Source: Methylicorpusculum oleiharenae
GTDB taxonomy: Bacteria > Pseudomonadota > Gammaproteobacteria > Methylococcales > Methylomonadaceae
Reading direction: 5' to 3'
DNA: 64,000 nt
Assembly (NCBI RefSeq): GCF_009828925.2
Contig: NZ_WUTY02000001.1
Coordinates: 868,001-932,000 of the forward strand
Made by a program: the position numbers and the translations under genes. The notes beneath the pieces are model-generated. The model saw nothing but the letters and a program-made list of their open reading frames with translations, searched no databases and was not told the DNA's origin. Each line of letters opens with the position of its first letter. Position 1 is the stretch's first letter. Of the stretch, positions 47,482 through 56,663 are shown in pieces.

Positions 47482-48423
47482 TTAAAAGAGCGCAAGCGCT
47501 TCCAGACAATTTAACTGATGGGTTTTGCCGTGATCGGGCGGTAGGTGAATTCCAGGGACGGTCAAACCATAAATCAATCCCTGCTGTTCGGCATCCAGAA
47601 CCCACCGGCAAAGTTGACTGAGTCTTTCTTCCACTGATCCTGACGTTGCTTCGTAATCCAGCCATAACTCAGAACCTTGTGTGCCGCTGTATTGCTTGAC
47701 CAATAAACCTTGTTGTTTGGCAAACGCCTTCCAGTGAATACTTTTAATCGAGGCGCCCGGGTAATAGGTCTGAACACCTGCAAAGTCATCAACACCACGT
47801 TTGGTGATACCTGAAATGGCTGCTCCGCTCAGTGTTTGAGGTAAAGGCAGTGGATATTGCCAGGGCTTGGGATAAACCAGCGTTTTGAAATTAAATCTTA
47901 GCGGTGACCAGGCTCTGAATAAGCCCAGCGGGTAATAACTGAAACAGGTAATTGTGTTCGCATAATGCCATCCACGCTGCGATGTCCGGGATTGAAGTCT
48001 TACCTGACTGTTGCTGAAGGGCGCCATATCAAGGCTTAGGGTACTTTCCAGCGACAATTGCACCTGCGTTCTGGCCGTTGCAGTTTGATTGTAAATCAGC
48101 ACGTCAAAGGCGGCGTCTTCTCCTGCAAATACCGGTGCGCTCTGTCCTTGTTGCAATACTAGCCCGGACAGTGATTGATAGCTATGTAATATGGTGACAA
48201 AAAAAATGCTGGCCAGTAAAAAGGTCAGCAAATAGACCAAGTTATTGTTGTAAACAAATGAGATCAACAACAACAGCAAAATAATAATGACAAAACCGAA
48301 TCCGGGAGCTGACGGCAAAATAAAGATTCGCCGTTGATTGAGCTCAATCGGCCCATCAACCGATTTCTCGCCACGAAAGAACCGGCTGAAACGAAAACGG
48401 TCTTTTAAACTGAGCGTATTCAA
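47482..48423 (-). CDS. DUF58 family protein (MoxR-associated)
   Basis: 313 residues with two adjacent N-terminal hydrophobic helices (FGFVIIILLLLLISFV; VYLLTFLLASIFFVTIL), a beta-sandwich (GEDAAFDVLIYNQT and following), and the DUF58 vWA-like motif YYPGASIKSIHWKAFAKQQGL. DUF58 proteins work with MoxR AAA ATPases, probably to assemble or chaperone other proteins. Its ATG overlaps the moxR stop by 4 bases, and the TgpA gene follows 12 bases later. Confidence 0.92.
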   Translation of the reverse strand: MNTLSLKDRFRFSRFFRGEKSVDGPIELNQRRIFILPSAPGFGFVIIILLLLLISFVYNNNLVYLLTFLLASIFFVTILHSYQSLSGLVLQQGQSAPVFAGEDAAFDVLIYNQTATARTQVQLSLESTLSLDMAPFSNSQVRLQSRTSQRGWHYANTITCFSYYPLGLFRAWSPLRFNFKTLVYPKPWQYPLPLPQTLSGAAISGITKRGVDDFAGVQTYYPGASIKSIHWKAFAKQQGLLVKQYSGTQGSELWLDYEATSGSVEERLSQLCRWVLDAEQQGLIYGLTVPGIHLPPDHGKTHQLNCLEALALF

Positions 48424-49325
48424 AACACGGGGACATTTTCAAGAATGGGCGCAACGATAGCCTGTGAATCGTGACTGCCAGCTTTAAGTCTATGTCCCGC
48501 CACAGACGGCAATACAGCTTGTACATCTTCAGGCAGAACGGCATCACGGTTGGCCATATACGCCCAGGCTTTGGCGGCATGAAGCAAGGCAATTCCGGCT
48601 CTGGGCGAGAGACCGGCAGCATAATCCGAGCTGATGCGCGTGTATGCGATGATGCCTTGCAGATAATCCAGCAAAGCGTCGGACACATGCACTTCAATGA
48701 CCTTTTGCTGAATGACGGAAAGCTGTTCAGCCGACATATGCGCGGTCAGCTTTTCAATCAGACTTCGCCGGGAACGCCCCTTCAGTAATTCACGTTCGGC
48801 CTGATGATCCGGATAACCCAGTTCTATCCTCATCAAAAAACGGTCCAGTTGAGATTCAGGCAATGGAAATGTGCCTAATTGATGAGAAGGATTTTGCGTT
48901 GCAATAACAAAAAAAGGCGTGGGCAGCGGGTAAGTTTTGCCTTCGACGGTCACTTGCTGCTCTTCCATCGCCTCTAACAGTGCACTTTGCGATTTGGGCG
49001 TTGAGCGATTGATTTCATCGGCCAGCACCATCTGGTTAAAAATGGGGCCCGGATGAAACTTGAACGTGTGATTATCAACGTCAAAAATAGACGCGCCAAT
49101 AATATCGGAAGGCAGCAAATCACTGGTAAATTGTATGCGTTGATAATTCATACCCATCAAAATTGCCAGCGTATGAGCCAAAGTGGTTTTGCCTACTCCC
49201 GGAATATCTTCAATCAGTAAATGCCCTTTGCAGAACAGACAGCAAACAGCCAAACGAACCTGAAGAGACTTGCCGAGGATGATCTGATCGGCACGGGATA
49301 GTAATTGATTAATGAGTGTATGCAT
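48420..49325 (-). CDS. MoxR family AAA ATPase
   Basis: 301 residues. Walker A is IPGVGKTTLAHTLA, Walker B VLADEINRSTPKSQSALLEAM, sensor-type VIATQNPSHQLGTFPLPESQLDRFLM, and the lid domain SPRAGIALLHAAKAWAYM completes the MoxR pattern. MoxR proteins act as chaperone-like ATPases for metal or cofactor insertion and complex assembly. It starts the operon moxR-DUF58-tgpA (minus strand). No methanol dehydrogenase genes are in this window, so no link to methanol oxidation can be claimed. Confidence 0.93.
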   Translation of the reverse strand: MHTLINQLLSRADQIILGKSLQVRLAVCCLFCKGHLLIEDIPGVGKTTLAHTLAILMGMNYQRIQFTSDLLPSDIIGASIFDVDNHTFKFHPGPIFNQMVLADEINRSTPKSQSALLEAMEEQQVTVEGKTYPLPTPFFVIATQNPSHQLGTFPLPESQLDRFLMRIELGYPDHQAERELLKGRSRRSLIEKLTAHMSAEQLSVIQQKVIEVHVSDALLDYLQGIIAYTRISSDYAAGLSPRAGIALLHAAKAWAYMANRDAVLPEDVQAVLPSVAGHRLKAGSHDSQAIVAPILENVPVF

Positions 49326-49822
49326 AAATTCACGGGTCCACGATAACGATTCTATGCTGCAAAACAGGTCACAGCGCCACCGCTCAGATAGGATTTAATT
49401 TTAATTATTGACTATAGCAGGATGAAGAAAAACCGCTTATTCCTGGGCCCTGTTTGTCTTTTTTCTGCCGGATTAATTTTAAAATCGAAACTCACTTACT
49501 CGTTAAGCCTGTGGTATCCTCTTTGGTCAGGAACTTAAATCGGCAGCCGTTATAGGGGCTGCCAGAAAGATGGATTTAAAAGACACCTGATTATAAAAAT
49601 GTTTCAGCTTTAACTCTCCATTCGTAGTCGGCTGCGTCATTTCGGCAGAGCCTGCCCCGGTCAGGGAATGCCGGGGGATTGCCGAAATCCAGACTACAGG
49701 GATAGCTCGAAGCTTACCCTCCATGGCACTGGATGCCCGTTTCAAGACGGGCATGACGGGCTTATGAATTTAGCTGAAAACATCTTGCTAATCAGGAAAT
49801 AACAAGAGTTAAAAGGTGCCCA
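49326..49822. other. Intergenic region with repeat, upstream of two divergent genes
   Basis: 497 bases: the left end should hold the moxR promoter, the right end the promoter of the DksA-like gene, and the palindromic repeat at 49624-49754 occupies the middle. No gene is convincing. Confidence 0.4.
49624..49754. repeat. Composite palindromic intergenic repeat
   Basis: Nested arms GTAGTC (49624-49629) / GACTAC (49692-49697) and ATTTCGGCA (49639-49647) / TGCCGAAAT (49680-49688) form one long hairpin; a second perfect hairpin ATGCCCGT (49733-49740) / ACGGGCAT (49747-49754) follows. The composition differs from genes on either side. Likely a dispersed non-coding repeat; copies elsewhere in the genome are needed to prove it. 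Confidence 0.55.
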
Positions 49823-50161
49823 GTGACAGAATCCGACGATATTCGTTCAACATTAATCGATATGCTGGAAGAACTTGATGATCGTTTGGCAAGAATTACC
49901 GATGACGTTAAACATACCCAGGAACCGTTAGCCAAAGATTCAGAAGAACAAGCGATACCCGTTGAAAACGATGAAGTTTTAGATTATCTGGGCAATTCAA
50001 CCCGCACTGAAACTGATCAGGTCAATCGCGCAATAGCAAAGCTTGAACAGGGACATTATGAAAATTGCGAGGCGTGTGGAGAACACATCGCTAAAGAGCG
50101 CCTGGAAATAGTGCCATTTGCCCGTTTATGCGTTCGTTGTGCTGAAAAATCCGAAGAATAA
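49823..50161 (+). CDS. DksA/TraR-type C4 zinc-finger protein
   Basis: 112 residues from GTG 49823. An acidic helical N-terminal coiled coil (LIDMLEELDDRLARITDDVK) is followed by the TraR/DksA C4 zinc finger C82-x2-C85 and C103-x2-C106 in GHYENCEACGEHIAKERLEI and ARLCVRCAEKSEE. DksA-like proteins bind in the RNA polymerase secondary channel. It is shorter than DksA and lacks the DxxDxA coiled-coil tip of true DksA, so its role may be different (related short family members are stress or phage/conjugation related). Confidence 0.87.
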   Translation: MTESDDIRSTLIDMLEELDDRLARITDDVKHTQEPLAKDSEEQAIPVENDEVLDYLGNSTRTETDQVNRAIAKLEQGHYENCEACGEHIAKERLEIVPFARLCVRCAEKSEE

Positions 50162-50171
50162 TCCTGTGTAA

Positions 50172-50375
50172 TTATGATTGCACCCAATGCAAGAAGCCTT
50201 TACCGATAACATTGTTAGCTATGGGTAAAGGCTCCTGATTTTTATATTTGGCTTTGCGGCTGTATTTGGTTTTATCCTGAAAAACATGGGCTTTATTAAA
50301 AGTTCGCGCATGTTTGGCGACTAAGTTCAAAACCACCTCATTGCCGGTTGGCGGGATTTTCTTGCATTTTTTCAT
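50172..50375 (-). CDS. Small basic conserved-looking protein
   Basis: 67 residues, very basic (KKCKKIPPTGNEVVLN, NKAHVFQDKTKYSRKAKYK), no membrane segment. An AGGAG nine bases before the ATG supports translation. The pattern of a lysine-rich, NLVAKHARTFNKAHVF core ending in IGKGFLHW suggests a conserved small family in related bacteria, but I cannot name it. It is convergent with the DksA-like gene and divergent from mnmG. Confidence 0.6.
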   Translation of the reverse strand: MKKCKKIPPTGNEVVLNLVAKHARTFNKAHVFQDKTKYSRKAKYKNQEPLPIANNVIGKGFLHWVQS

Positions 50376-50461
50376 CGGGGATACTCCTGATAGATAAAGG
50401 ATTTCTTGGATAACCAGTCGTTACAAATTAAAATAACATTTTATCTGACCGTAAGACGCTT

Positions 50462-52330
50462 GTGAAATTCAATAAAAAATTCGATGTAATTGTGGTAGGT
50501 GGCGGACATGCCGGAACAGAAGCCGCTCTGGCTGCTGCGCGTACCGGCGCCCAAACGTTATTGCTGACTCAAAATCTCGAAACTTTGGGACAAATGAGTT
50601 GTAATCCAGCCATAGGCGGTATAGGTAAGGGGCATTTGGTCAAGGAAATCGATGCGTTAGGCGGCATTATGGCCCGCGCCATTGATGAGTCGGGCATTCA
50701 ATTCCGTATCCTCAATGCCAGCAAGGGCCCTGCTGTCAGAGCCACGCGAGCGCAGGCAGACCGAAACCTTTACCGACTTGCGATACGGAAAGCACTGGAA
50801 AATCAACCTAATCTGGCGTTGTTTCAGCAAACCGTTGCTGATCTGATTGTCGAAAACAACCGCGTGGTCGGCGTTATCACCCAAATGGGGCTCAGTTTTC
50901 ATGCCGGTGCCGTCGTGTTGACAGCCGGTACGTTTTTAGGCGGAAAAATTCATATCGGCTTGCAAAACTATGCTGGCGGCCGTGCCGGTGATGCTGCATC
51001 CATTGCGCTCTCAGAACGCCTACGGGAACTGCCGTTTCGTGTTGATCGCCTGAAAACAGGCACGCCTCCGCGCATCGACGGACTAACCATTGATTACAGC
51101 AAACTCGAAAAGCAACACGGCGACGATCCAGTCCCGGTGTTTTCTTTCCTGGGCAGACGCGATCAACACCCCGCTCAAATTCCCTGCTACATCACCCGGA
51201 CAAATAACCAGACACACGACATCATCCGCTCGGGCCTGGATCGTTCGCCCATGTACAGCGGCATTATCGAAGGCATAGGTCCCCGTTATTGTCCTTCCAT
51301 AGAAGACAAGGTCGTCCGTTTTGCCGATCGTGATTCGCATCAGATTTTCGTCGAACCGGAAGGGCTTAATACCAACGAAGTCTATCCGAATGGCATATCG
51401 ACAAGCCTGCCTTTTGATGTTCAATATGCGCTGGTTCGCTCCATGATCGGTTTCGAAAATGCCGAAATCATTCGTCCGGGTTATGCCATTGAATATGACT
51501 TTTTTGATCCAAGAGACCTGAAAAGCTCACTCGAAACCAAACATCTGGATGGTTTGTTTTTTGCCGGCCAAATCAATGGCACCACCGGCTACGAAGAGGC
51601 GGCGGCTCAAGGCTTGATCGCAGGCTTGAACGCGGCACGCTTAACCAAAGATCTGGAAGCCTGGTGCCCCGGACGCGATGAAGCTTACATGGGCGTAATG
51701 ATCGATGATCTGATTACGCGCGGCACGCAAGAGCCCTACCGAATGTTTACCAGCCGCGCCGAATACCGCCTGTTACTGAGAGAAGACAATGCTGACCTCA
51801 GGCTGACGGATAAAGGCCGCGAATTAGGTTTGGTAGATGATGAACGCTGGATTGCATTCGAAACCAAACGGCAAGCTATTGACACGCTGCAGGTTGAATT
51901 GTCCAAAAAATGGATTAGACCGGACACGGAAGCAGGTCGGCAAGCGGAAGCTTTCTGGAATAAGCCGTTACTGCGCGAAGCCAATCTGATGGACTTACTG
52001 CGGCGGCCTGAAGTTGAAATTCAGCAATTACTGAGCTTCCTGAATCTGGGTGACATTGACGAGCAAGTCTCGGAACAGGTTGCCATTAAAGCCAAATATG
52101 CCGGGTATATAGACAGGCAACAAACAGAAATCAACCGGGCTCGGCGTTACGATCATTTACAGCTACCCAAAAGCCTGGATTACAAAGACGTCTCCGGACT
52201 GTCCAACGAAGTGAGCGAAAAACTGATCCGGCAGCAACCGGAAACGCTAGGCCAGGCTTCTCGCATTCCCGGCATCACCCCGGCAGCGATCTCGTTATTG
52301 TTAGTCCATCTTAAAAAGAAAAGCGCCTGA
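50462..52330 (+). CDS. mnmG: tRNA 5-carboxymethylaminomethyluridine-synthesis protein MnmG (GidA)
   Basis: 622 residues from GTG 50462, the standard length. MnmG with MnmE installs carboxymethylaminomethyl at wobble U34. FAD-binding motif [19 protein letters not shown], the conserved [19 protein letters not shown], the redox Cys in the active site ([13 protein letters not shown]) and [16 protein letters not shown] are present. It is first in mnmG-rsmG-parA-parB, the common proteobacterial block near oriC; the stop overlaps the rsmG start by 1 base. Confidence 0.98.
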   Translation: MKFNKKFDVIVVGGGHAGTEAALAAARTGAQTLLLTQNLETLGQMSCNPAIGGIGKGHLVKEIDALGGIMARAIDESGIQFRILNASKGPAVRATRAQADRNLYRLAIRKALENQPNLALFQQTVADLIVENNRVVGVITQMGLSFHAGAVVLTAGTFLGGKIHIGLQNYAGGRAGDAASIALSERLRELPFRVDRLKTGTPPRIDGLTIDYSKLEKQHGDDPVPVFSFLGRRDQHPAQIPCYITRTNNQTHDIIRSGLDRSPMYSGIIEGIGPRYCPSIEDKVVRFADRDSHQIFVEPEGLNTNEVYPNGISTSLPFDVQYALVRSMIGFENAEIIRPGYAIEYDFFDPRDLKSSLETKHLDGLFFAGQINGTTGYEEAAAQGLIAGLNAARLTKDLEAWCPGRDEAYMGVMIDDLITRGTQEPYRMFTSRAEYRLLLREDNADLRLTDKGRELGLVDDERWIAFETKRQAIDTLQVELSKKWIRPDTEAGRQAEAFWNKPLLREANLMDLLRRPEVEIQQLLSFLNLGDIDEQVSEQVAIKAKYAGYIDRQQTEINRARRYDHLQLPKSLDYKDVSGLSNEVSEKLIRQQPETLGQASRIPGITPAAISLLLVHLKKKSA

Positions 52331-52965
52331 TGGAGTCTTGTCGAAAAAACCTTGTTTCAGGCCTGGATCAACTGGGTTTGTCAATCAGCGAACAGCAAAT
52401 TGATCTGTTGTTAGCATTTATTCGACTGATAGAAAAATGGAATAAGGCCTATAATCTGACCTCCATCAGAAACAAGGATGAAATGGTCACCGTGCATCTG
52501 CTCGATAGCCTGTCCATTCTTCCTTACGTCAAAGGCACTCGCATCATAGATTGCGGGACAGGGGCAGGGTTACCGGGACTGCCCTTGGCCATTTGTTTGC
52601 CTGAATACCATTTTACGTTATTGGATAGCAACGCCAAGAAAACCCGTTTCGTGCAACAGGCGATACTGGAGCTTAAGCTAAAAAATGTTTCTATCCACCA
52701 TAGCCGGGTCGAAGACTATCAGCCTGAAGAAAGGTTTGATTGCGTCATTACACGCGCGTTTACACACTTATCCGAAATGATTTCATTGACTGCTCATTTA
52801 TTGGCTGATGATGGGGTCTTGTTGGCCATGAAAGGCCAGCATCCTGAACAGGAACTGGCCGCCGTCAAAGCCAAGACAAAGGTAATACCGCTGGTAGTAC
52901 CGGGGCTTGCGGCCGAACGGTGCCTGGTTCAAATTGAAACGGCCACACTTGCAGAGGTCCTCTAG
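52330..52965 (+). CDS. rsmG: 16S rRNA m7G527 methyltransferase RsmG
   Basis: 211 residues. It methylates G527 of 16S rRNA with S-adenosylmethionine. The GidB fold shows EKWNKAYNLTSIRNKDEMV, the SAM-binding IIDCGTGAGLPGLPLAI, LLDSNAKKTRFVQQAI, and VITRAFTHLSEMI. Starts at the last base of the mnmG stop and ends overlapping the parA start by one base, so three genes are translationally coupled. Confidence 0.97.
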   Translation: MESCRKNLVSGLDQLGLSISEQQIDLLLAFIRLIEKWNKAYNLTSIRNKDEMVTVHLLDSLSILPYVKGTRIIDCGTGAGLPGLPLAICLPEYHFTLLDSNAKKTRFVQQAILELKLKNVSIHHSRVEDYQPEERFDCVITRAFTHLSEMISLTAHLLADDGVLLAMKGQHPEQELAAVKAKTKVIPLVVPGLAAERCLVQIETATLAEVL

Positions 52966-53732
52966 TGGGAAAAATAATTGCTATCACTAATCAAAAAGGC
53001 GGGGTCGGAAAAACAACCACCAGCGTCAATTTGGCTGCCGCGCTGGCCATGGCACAACGAAAAGTCCTGCTGGTTGATATAGATCCGCAAGGCAATGCCG
53101 CTATGGGCTGCGGTGTCGATAAAGAACATGTGGCATATTCCAGCTGCAATTTGTTATTGGACAAAATACCCGCAAGCGAAACCATCATTGAACAAAAGCA
53201 ATGCGGTTTTTCAATCATCCCAGGCAATTCCGATCTGACGGCTGCCGAAGTTCAGTTAATGAGTGCTGAAAACCGCGAAAGACGGCTTGCCGAAGCACTG
53301 GAGCCCATCAAAGATCAGTTTGACTACATACTGATTGATTGCCCTCCGGCCTTGAACATGTTGACGCTAAATGCCATGGTGGCGGCTCACAGCGTACTCA
53401 TTCCCATGCAATGCGAATATTATTCACTGGAAGGATTATCGGCACTGATGTCGACACTCAGAAACATTCAGACCGTCAATCCCGGATTACACCTGGAAGG
53501 CATACTGAGAACGATGTTTGACAATCGCAGCCGCCTGACCAAGGATGTGTCGGATCAATTGCTGGAATATTTTAAAGATAAAGTGTTCCGGACCTGTATT
53601 CCCAGAAATATTCGTTTAGCGGAAGCCCCAAGCCACGGATTACCGGTCATTATGTATGACAAAGCATCACGCGGCGCCGTCGCTTATATTGCACTGGCTG
53701 GCGAACTCATTCGAAAAGAGAAGGAAGAATAA
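52965..53732 (+). CDS. parA: Chromosome partitioning ATPase ParA (Soj)
   Basis: 255 residues from GTG 52965. Deviant Walker A (TNQKGGVGKTTTSVNLAAAL), signature Asp in LLVDIDPQGNAAMG, and IDCPPALNMLTLNAM are characteristic of Soj-type ParA. It drives movement of ParB-parS complexes along the nucleoid. The parB gene follows six bases later. Confidence 0.97.
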   Translation: MGKIIAITNQKGGVGKTTTSVNLAAALAMAQRKVLLVDIDPQGNAAMGCGVDKEHVAYSSCNLLLDKIPASETIIEQKQCGFSIIPGNSDLTAAEVQLMSAENRERRLAEALEPIKDQFDYILIDCPPALNMLTLNAMVAAHSVLIPMQCEYYSLEGLSALMSTLRNIQTVNPGLHLEGILRTMFDNRSRLTKDVSDQLLEYFKDKVFRTCIPRNIRLAEAPSHGLPVIMYDKASRGAVAYIALAGELIRKEKEE

Positions 53733-53738
53733 GCGACT

Positions 53739-54629
53739 ATGATTAAAAAACGCGGTCTTGGCCGGGGTTTGGATGCGTTATTGGGTGAAATGCCAGCATC
53801 CAATAATACGGCCTCTCAGGAAAAATCAAACGCCATCCAATCGTTACCGATTGAATGGTTGCGGCGCGGAAAATATCAACCCAGAAAAGACATTGATCCG
53901 GAAAAACTGCAGGAACTGGCTGATTCAATCAAATCCCAAGGTGTAATACAGCCGGTAGTTTTGCGCAAAACGGGTGAAAATCTATACGAAATCGTCGCCG
54001 GAGAACGCCGCTGGCGCGCCGCGCAAATAGCCGGTTTGCAGGATATTCCGGTCATTGTCAGAGAGATTGACGACCGATCAGCAATGGCTATTGCCTTGAT
54101 TGAAAATATCCAAAGAGAGGATTTAAACCCTCTGGAAGAATCGGAAGCGCTTAAAAGACTGCTGGACGAATTTTCGCTCACTCACCAACAGATAGGCGAT
54201 GCGGTCGGCAAATCGAGAACCACCATCACCAATTTATTGCGCCTGATGGATTTGCACCCGGAAGTCAAAAAGCTTTTGAGCAGTAAAGCTCTGGAAATGG
54301 GCCATGCCAGAGCCTTGCTTGCCTTGGATGGCGCAGAACAGGTGGCCGCTGCACATAAAATTGCCCGCCAAGGCTTGAGTGTCAGGGCTGCAGAGCGTCT
54401 GGTAAAAGACATTCAAAATGCTACCGAGAAAAAATCCGCTCAAACACCCGATCGCGATATTCTCAACTTACAAGACGACTTGACGGCCAAACTAGGGGCT
54501 CAGGTTGCCATCAACCAAAAGAAAAACGGCTCAGGCAAACTGGTGATTTCCTATTCCAGCCTGGATCAACTGGACGGCATCATTGAACAGCTAGGCAGAA
54601 AAGAAGAATTATTGGCAGGGCAGGAGTAG
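53739..54629 (+). CDS. parB: Chromosome partitioning protein ParB (Spo0J)
   Basis: 296 residues. An N-terminal ParA-interacting stretch (RGLGRGLDALLGEM), the CTPase/N-engagement domain with the GERRWRAAQIAG arginine motif, the DNA-binding HTH (LTHQQIGDAVGKSRTTITNLLRLM) and a C-terminal dimerisation domain. ParB binds parS sites and spreads as a CTP-loaded clamp. No exact parS palindrome (TGTTTCACGTGAAACA) is present in the window. It ends the conserved block; a terminator overlaps its stop. Confidence 0.96.
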   Translation: MIKKRGLGRGLDALLGEMPASNNTASQEKSNAIQSLPIEWLRRGKYQPRKDIDPEKLQELADSIKSQGVIQPVVLRKTGENLYEIVAGERRWRAAQIAGLQDIPVIVREIDDRSAMAIALIENIQREDLNPLEESEALKRLLDEFSLTHQQIGDAVGKSRTTITNLLRLMDLHPEVKKLLSSKALEMGHARALLALDGAEQVAAAHKIARQGLSVRAAERLVKDIQNATEKKSAQTPDRDILNLQDDLTAKLGAQVAINQKKNGSGKLVISYSSLDQLDGIIEQLGRKEELLAGQE

Positions 54630-54652
54630 CTGTTTGGCTGGATAAACAGCTA
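54627..54652 (+). terminator. Terminator after parB
   Basis: TAGCTGTTT (54627-54635, including the parB stop codon) pairs with AAACAGCTA (54644-54652) around an 8-base loop. Confidence 0.6.
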
Positions 54653-54696
54653 ACGGGATCAACGGAAATTCGAATATCCCGTTCCCAAACCATCTC

Positions 54697-54726
54697 ATTC
54701 CCAAGCTCCAGCTTGGGAATGCCTAC
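54697..54726. repeat. REP hairpin with CTAC tetranucleotide
   Basis: Perfect stem ATTCCCAAGCT-CC-AGCTTGGGAAT followed by CTAC at 54723-54726, which is GTAG read on the minus strand. GTAG at the foot of a hairpin is the mark of REP elements mobilised by RAYT enzymes. The following bases (CAAATTAAAGCTATGAGCCG) resemble the leader and start of the RAYT at 57756, so this may be a decayed REP/RAYT junction. Confidence 0.7.
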
Positions 54727-54838
54727 CCTCAAGCTCAGCTTGACGAACATCTGATTCTGATCAAATTAAAGCTATGAGCCGTACCTACCTCGCTGGATTT
54801 GCGAATAACCTAACAAATAAAGTATTGCACAGGTCTAT

Positions 54839-55024
54839 TCAAGCATGCACATCGATACTTTCAGCAGGTATTGAAGCCGATTCCAATAATTGCAAAACCG
54901 CCTCCCCTTGTTGCTCTTGCATATCTTGCGCTTTATTCAGCACAGCAAGCTGAACTTGCTGCCCCGTTTTTTGTACTGACATTTGCGTTGCAAGTGAAGT
55001 AATGGAAGAAACAGAATCCAGCAT
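54839..55024 (-). CDS. YjfB-like putative motility protein
   Basis: 61 residues from ATG 55024, which has AGGAG seven bases upstream; the open frame runs upstream into the REP hairpin and is unlikely to be translated there. The short alpha-helical sequence (SSITSLATQMSVQKTGQQVQ, LNKAQDMQEQQGEAVLQLLE) is typical of the small YjfB family, whose members are linked to motility in Bacillus but whose function is unclear. Between REP hairpins. Confidence 0.7.
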   Translation of the reverse strand: MLDSVSSITSLATQMSVQKTGQQVQLAVLNKAQDMQEQQGEAVLQLLESASIPAESIDVHA

Positions 55025-55105
55025 GGCAAGCTCCTTTTTAGCGTTAATCAAACCGGTAATGTTATCGGCAGAAACTGCAAAAAGCACAGTTACTCTTTTG
55101 ATTAT

Positions 55106-55135
55106 CTCGTTCCCAAGCTCCAACTTGGGAACGAG
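55106..55135. repeat. REP hairpin without CTAC foot
   Basis: CTCGTTCCCAAG (55106-55117) pairs perfectly with CTTGGGAACGAG (55124-55135) around GCTCCA-type loop sequence. The GTAG/CTAC foot is missing, so this is probably a lone or decayed copy of the same family. Confidence 0.65.
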
Positions 55136-55172
55136 GCAGAAACCGCTTGCAAACGGCTAAAGAGAAACGGGG

Positions 55173-55460
55173 TTATAGCCAGTCCTCGGTATCCTGATGA
55201 CTTAAGATAGCCATGATTTCGACTATATCGCCATTGATCCGGTAATAAATGCTGTCGGTACCATACACACTCCGCCTATATCCTGCACGGATATAGTCAA
55301 CGGCCTGATATAAATAAGGCTGTTCTGCGATTTGCACAAAGCGGTCAAGCATTCCTTGATGATATTGATCGGCTCTCTGGATGCCATGTCTTTTAACACC
55401 GTATAACCAGATTCTCTTCAAATCGGCGCGGGCTTTTTTCGAGAGTTTATAAGAGCCCAT
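55173..55460 (-). CDS. RelE/ParE-family toxin
   Basis: 95 residues with the ParE fold pattern: KLSKKARADLKRIWLYGVKR, then RFVQIAEQPYLYQAVDYIRAGYRR and SIYYRINGDIVEIMAILSHQD. ParE-type toxins inhibit DNA gyrase; RelE-type toxins cleave mRNA, and the close family is not settled from sequence. It overlaps the upstream antitoxin gene by 14 bases, as in classic toxin-antitoxin operons. Confidence 0.87.
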   Translation of the reverse strand: MGSYKLSKKARADLKRIWLYGVKRHGIQRADQYHQGMLDRFVQIAEQPYLYQAVDYIRAGYRRSVYGTDSIYYRINGDIVEIMAILSHQDTEDWL

Positions 55461-55698
55461 CTTGCCGTGCTTCTTCCTTGAAGTTGGCTAATAAATCATC
55501 CGGCTGCTCGTCTGTAAAATCACTCTGTTCCGCTTTAATCAGTTCGGAACGGATATGTTCGATTTCAAGCCGCCGCCGCCGTTCCTGTCGGATGAGGTCG
55601 TTAATAACTTCGCTCTTGCTGCTGTATTCTGCACTTGCGACTTGAGCCTTTAACCATTCGTCGTTTGGCTCTGATACGGATATGCTCTGTCTTGCCAT
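55447..55698 (-). CDS. ParD/CopG-family antitoxin
   Basis: 83 residues from ATG 55698 (the open frame extends 11 codons upstream). The N-terminal ribbon-helix-helix (RQSISVSEPNDEWLKAQVAS, YSSKSEVINDLIRQERRRR) binds operator DNA; the acidic C-terminal tail (DEQPDDLLANFKEEARQDG) should wrap the toxin. It overlaps the ParE-like gene and probably autoregulates the pair. Confidence 0.87.
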   Translation of the reverse strand: MARQSISVSEPNDEWLKAQVASAEYSSKSEVINDLIRQERRRRLEIEHIRSELIKAEQSDFTDEQPDDLLANFKEEARQDGLL

Positions 55699-55966
55699 TG
55701 CCTGACCTTTCAAAAATCTACCATACACCATTATGGCACCAAATACGCACCACTTAAAACAAAAATCAGCTTCCTAAAAACGACCGTTTTTGAGAGATCA
55801 TCACACACCACAAAGGACAGTAGGTTCAAGGCTTATGGGTGACCCTGTTTTGTGCTAAACAACTGTGTCTAAATCCCTTCTTCGTAAGGTCTGGTGTTCA
55901 AACAAATGAGGTTTTTCTTGGCTAAGAAGAGCATAATTTTGCTTTATTCTCTGAGGAATTCAGCTC

Positions 55967-56509
55967 ATGACGATGAATCGAATTTATGTGCAAGCTGGCT
56001 TGTCATTGCCTGCTAAGCCAAGGAAGATAACTGTCTTGGTTTATTTGTGCCATCTGATCCTTGTATATGCAATAAATTATTGCCCCGAAGCTCGCGCAGC
56101 CAAAGATGAATATGTTTACGAAAACCAGGGCGAGGTCTATCGATATTCCGTTTTGCAAACGGGTGAAAACTACACTTTTGCATTTGACAATAATCCAGGC
56201 GAAATAAGCGAAAAACTTAAAGCCGGTTATCATGTACTCCAGTCCGTTTTTGACGATTCCAGTATAGAAACAAAACATAGTCAGGCCTATACCAAAGAAA
56301 GAGCTAAGTGCTTTGTTTTCGACAGCTCTTTTTACACTTATACAGCGTGCTTTCTTCCCAATGAATTCTCTACAACTAATCGTGAACGCTTTTGGGGATA
56401 TGTCTCCCAAATACCTAATTGGAAATGGCTGGTGACTCGGAATCTGCTGCCTGCAGTCCTGGCATTTGGGTTGTTCTTTTATATAGGGACTAAACGTAAA
56501 ATCAGTTAA
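55967..56509 (+). CDS. Unknown membrane-associated protein
   Basis: 180 residues (ATG 55967; a second ATG follows at 55973). An N-terminal hydrophobic helix (KITVLVYLCHLILVYAINYC), a soluble domain with two Cys in the CFVFDSSFYTYTACFLPNEF segment, and a C-terminal membrane helix (LPAVLAFGLFFYIGTKRK). No family recognised. In the accessory island between REP-rich blocks. Confidence 0.65.
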   Translation: MTMNRIYVQAGLSLPAKPRKITVLVYLCHLILVYAINYCPEARAAKDEYVYENQGEVYRYSVLQTGENYTFAFDNNPGEISEKLKAGYHVLQSVFDDSSIETKHSQAYTKERAKCFVFDSSFYTYTACFLPNEFSTTNRERFWGYVSQIPNWKWLVTRNLLPAVLAFGLFFYIGTKRKIS

Positions 56510-56663
56510 AAGTTGCTCTGGGGCAATACAAAACCAGGTTGTGTATTGGCTTTAGCTAAATTTGAAACAGCATTGGCCGCTCGGTGGCCAAGCACCAAGC
56601 AGAAAATGGGTGACCCCCAATTTTTGTTCAGCGCAGCTTGCACAATCTATAACAGGAACAATC

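Noticed and set aside
48420-49325. MoxR gene as evidence for methanol oxidation
   Set aside because: The MoxR-DUF58-TgpA cassette is widespread in bacteria without methanol dehydrogenase, and none of the mxa/xox genes is nearby.
49527-49754. 75-codon minus-strand open frame
   Set aside because: It overlaps the palindromic repeat and has no coding features.
49823-50161. Assignment of the zinc-finger protein as true DksA
   Set aside because: Too short and lacks the acidic DxxDxA tip of the DksA coiled coil; only the C4 finger is shared.
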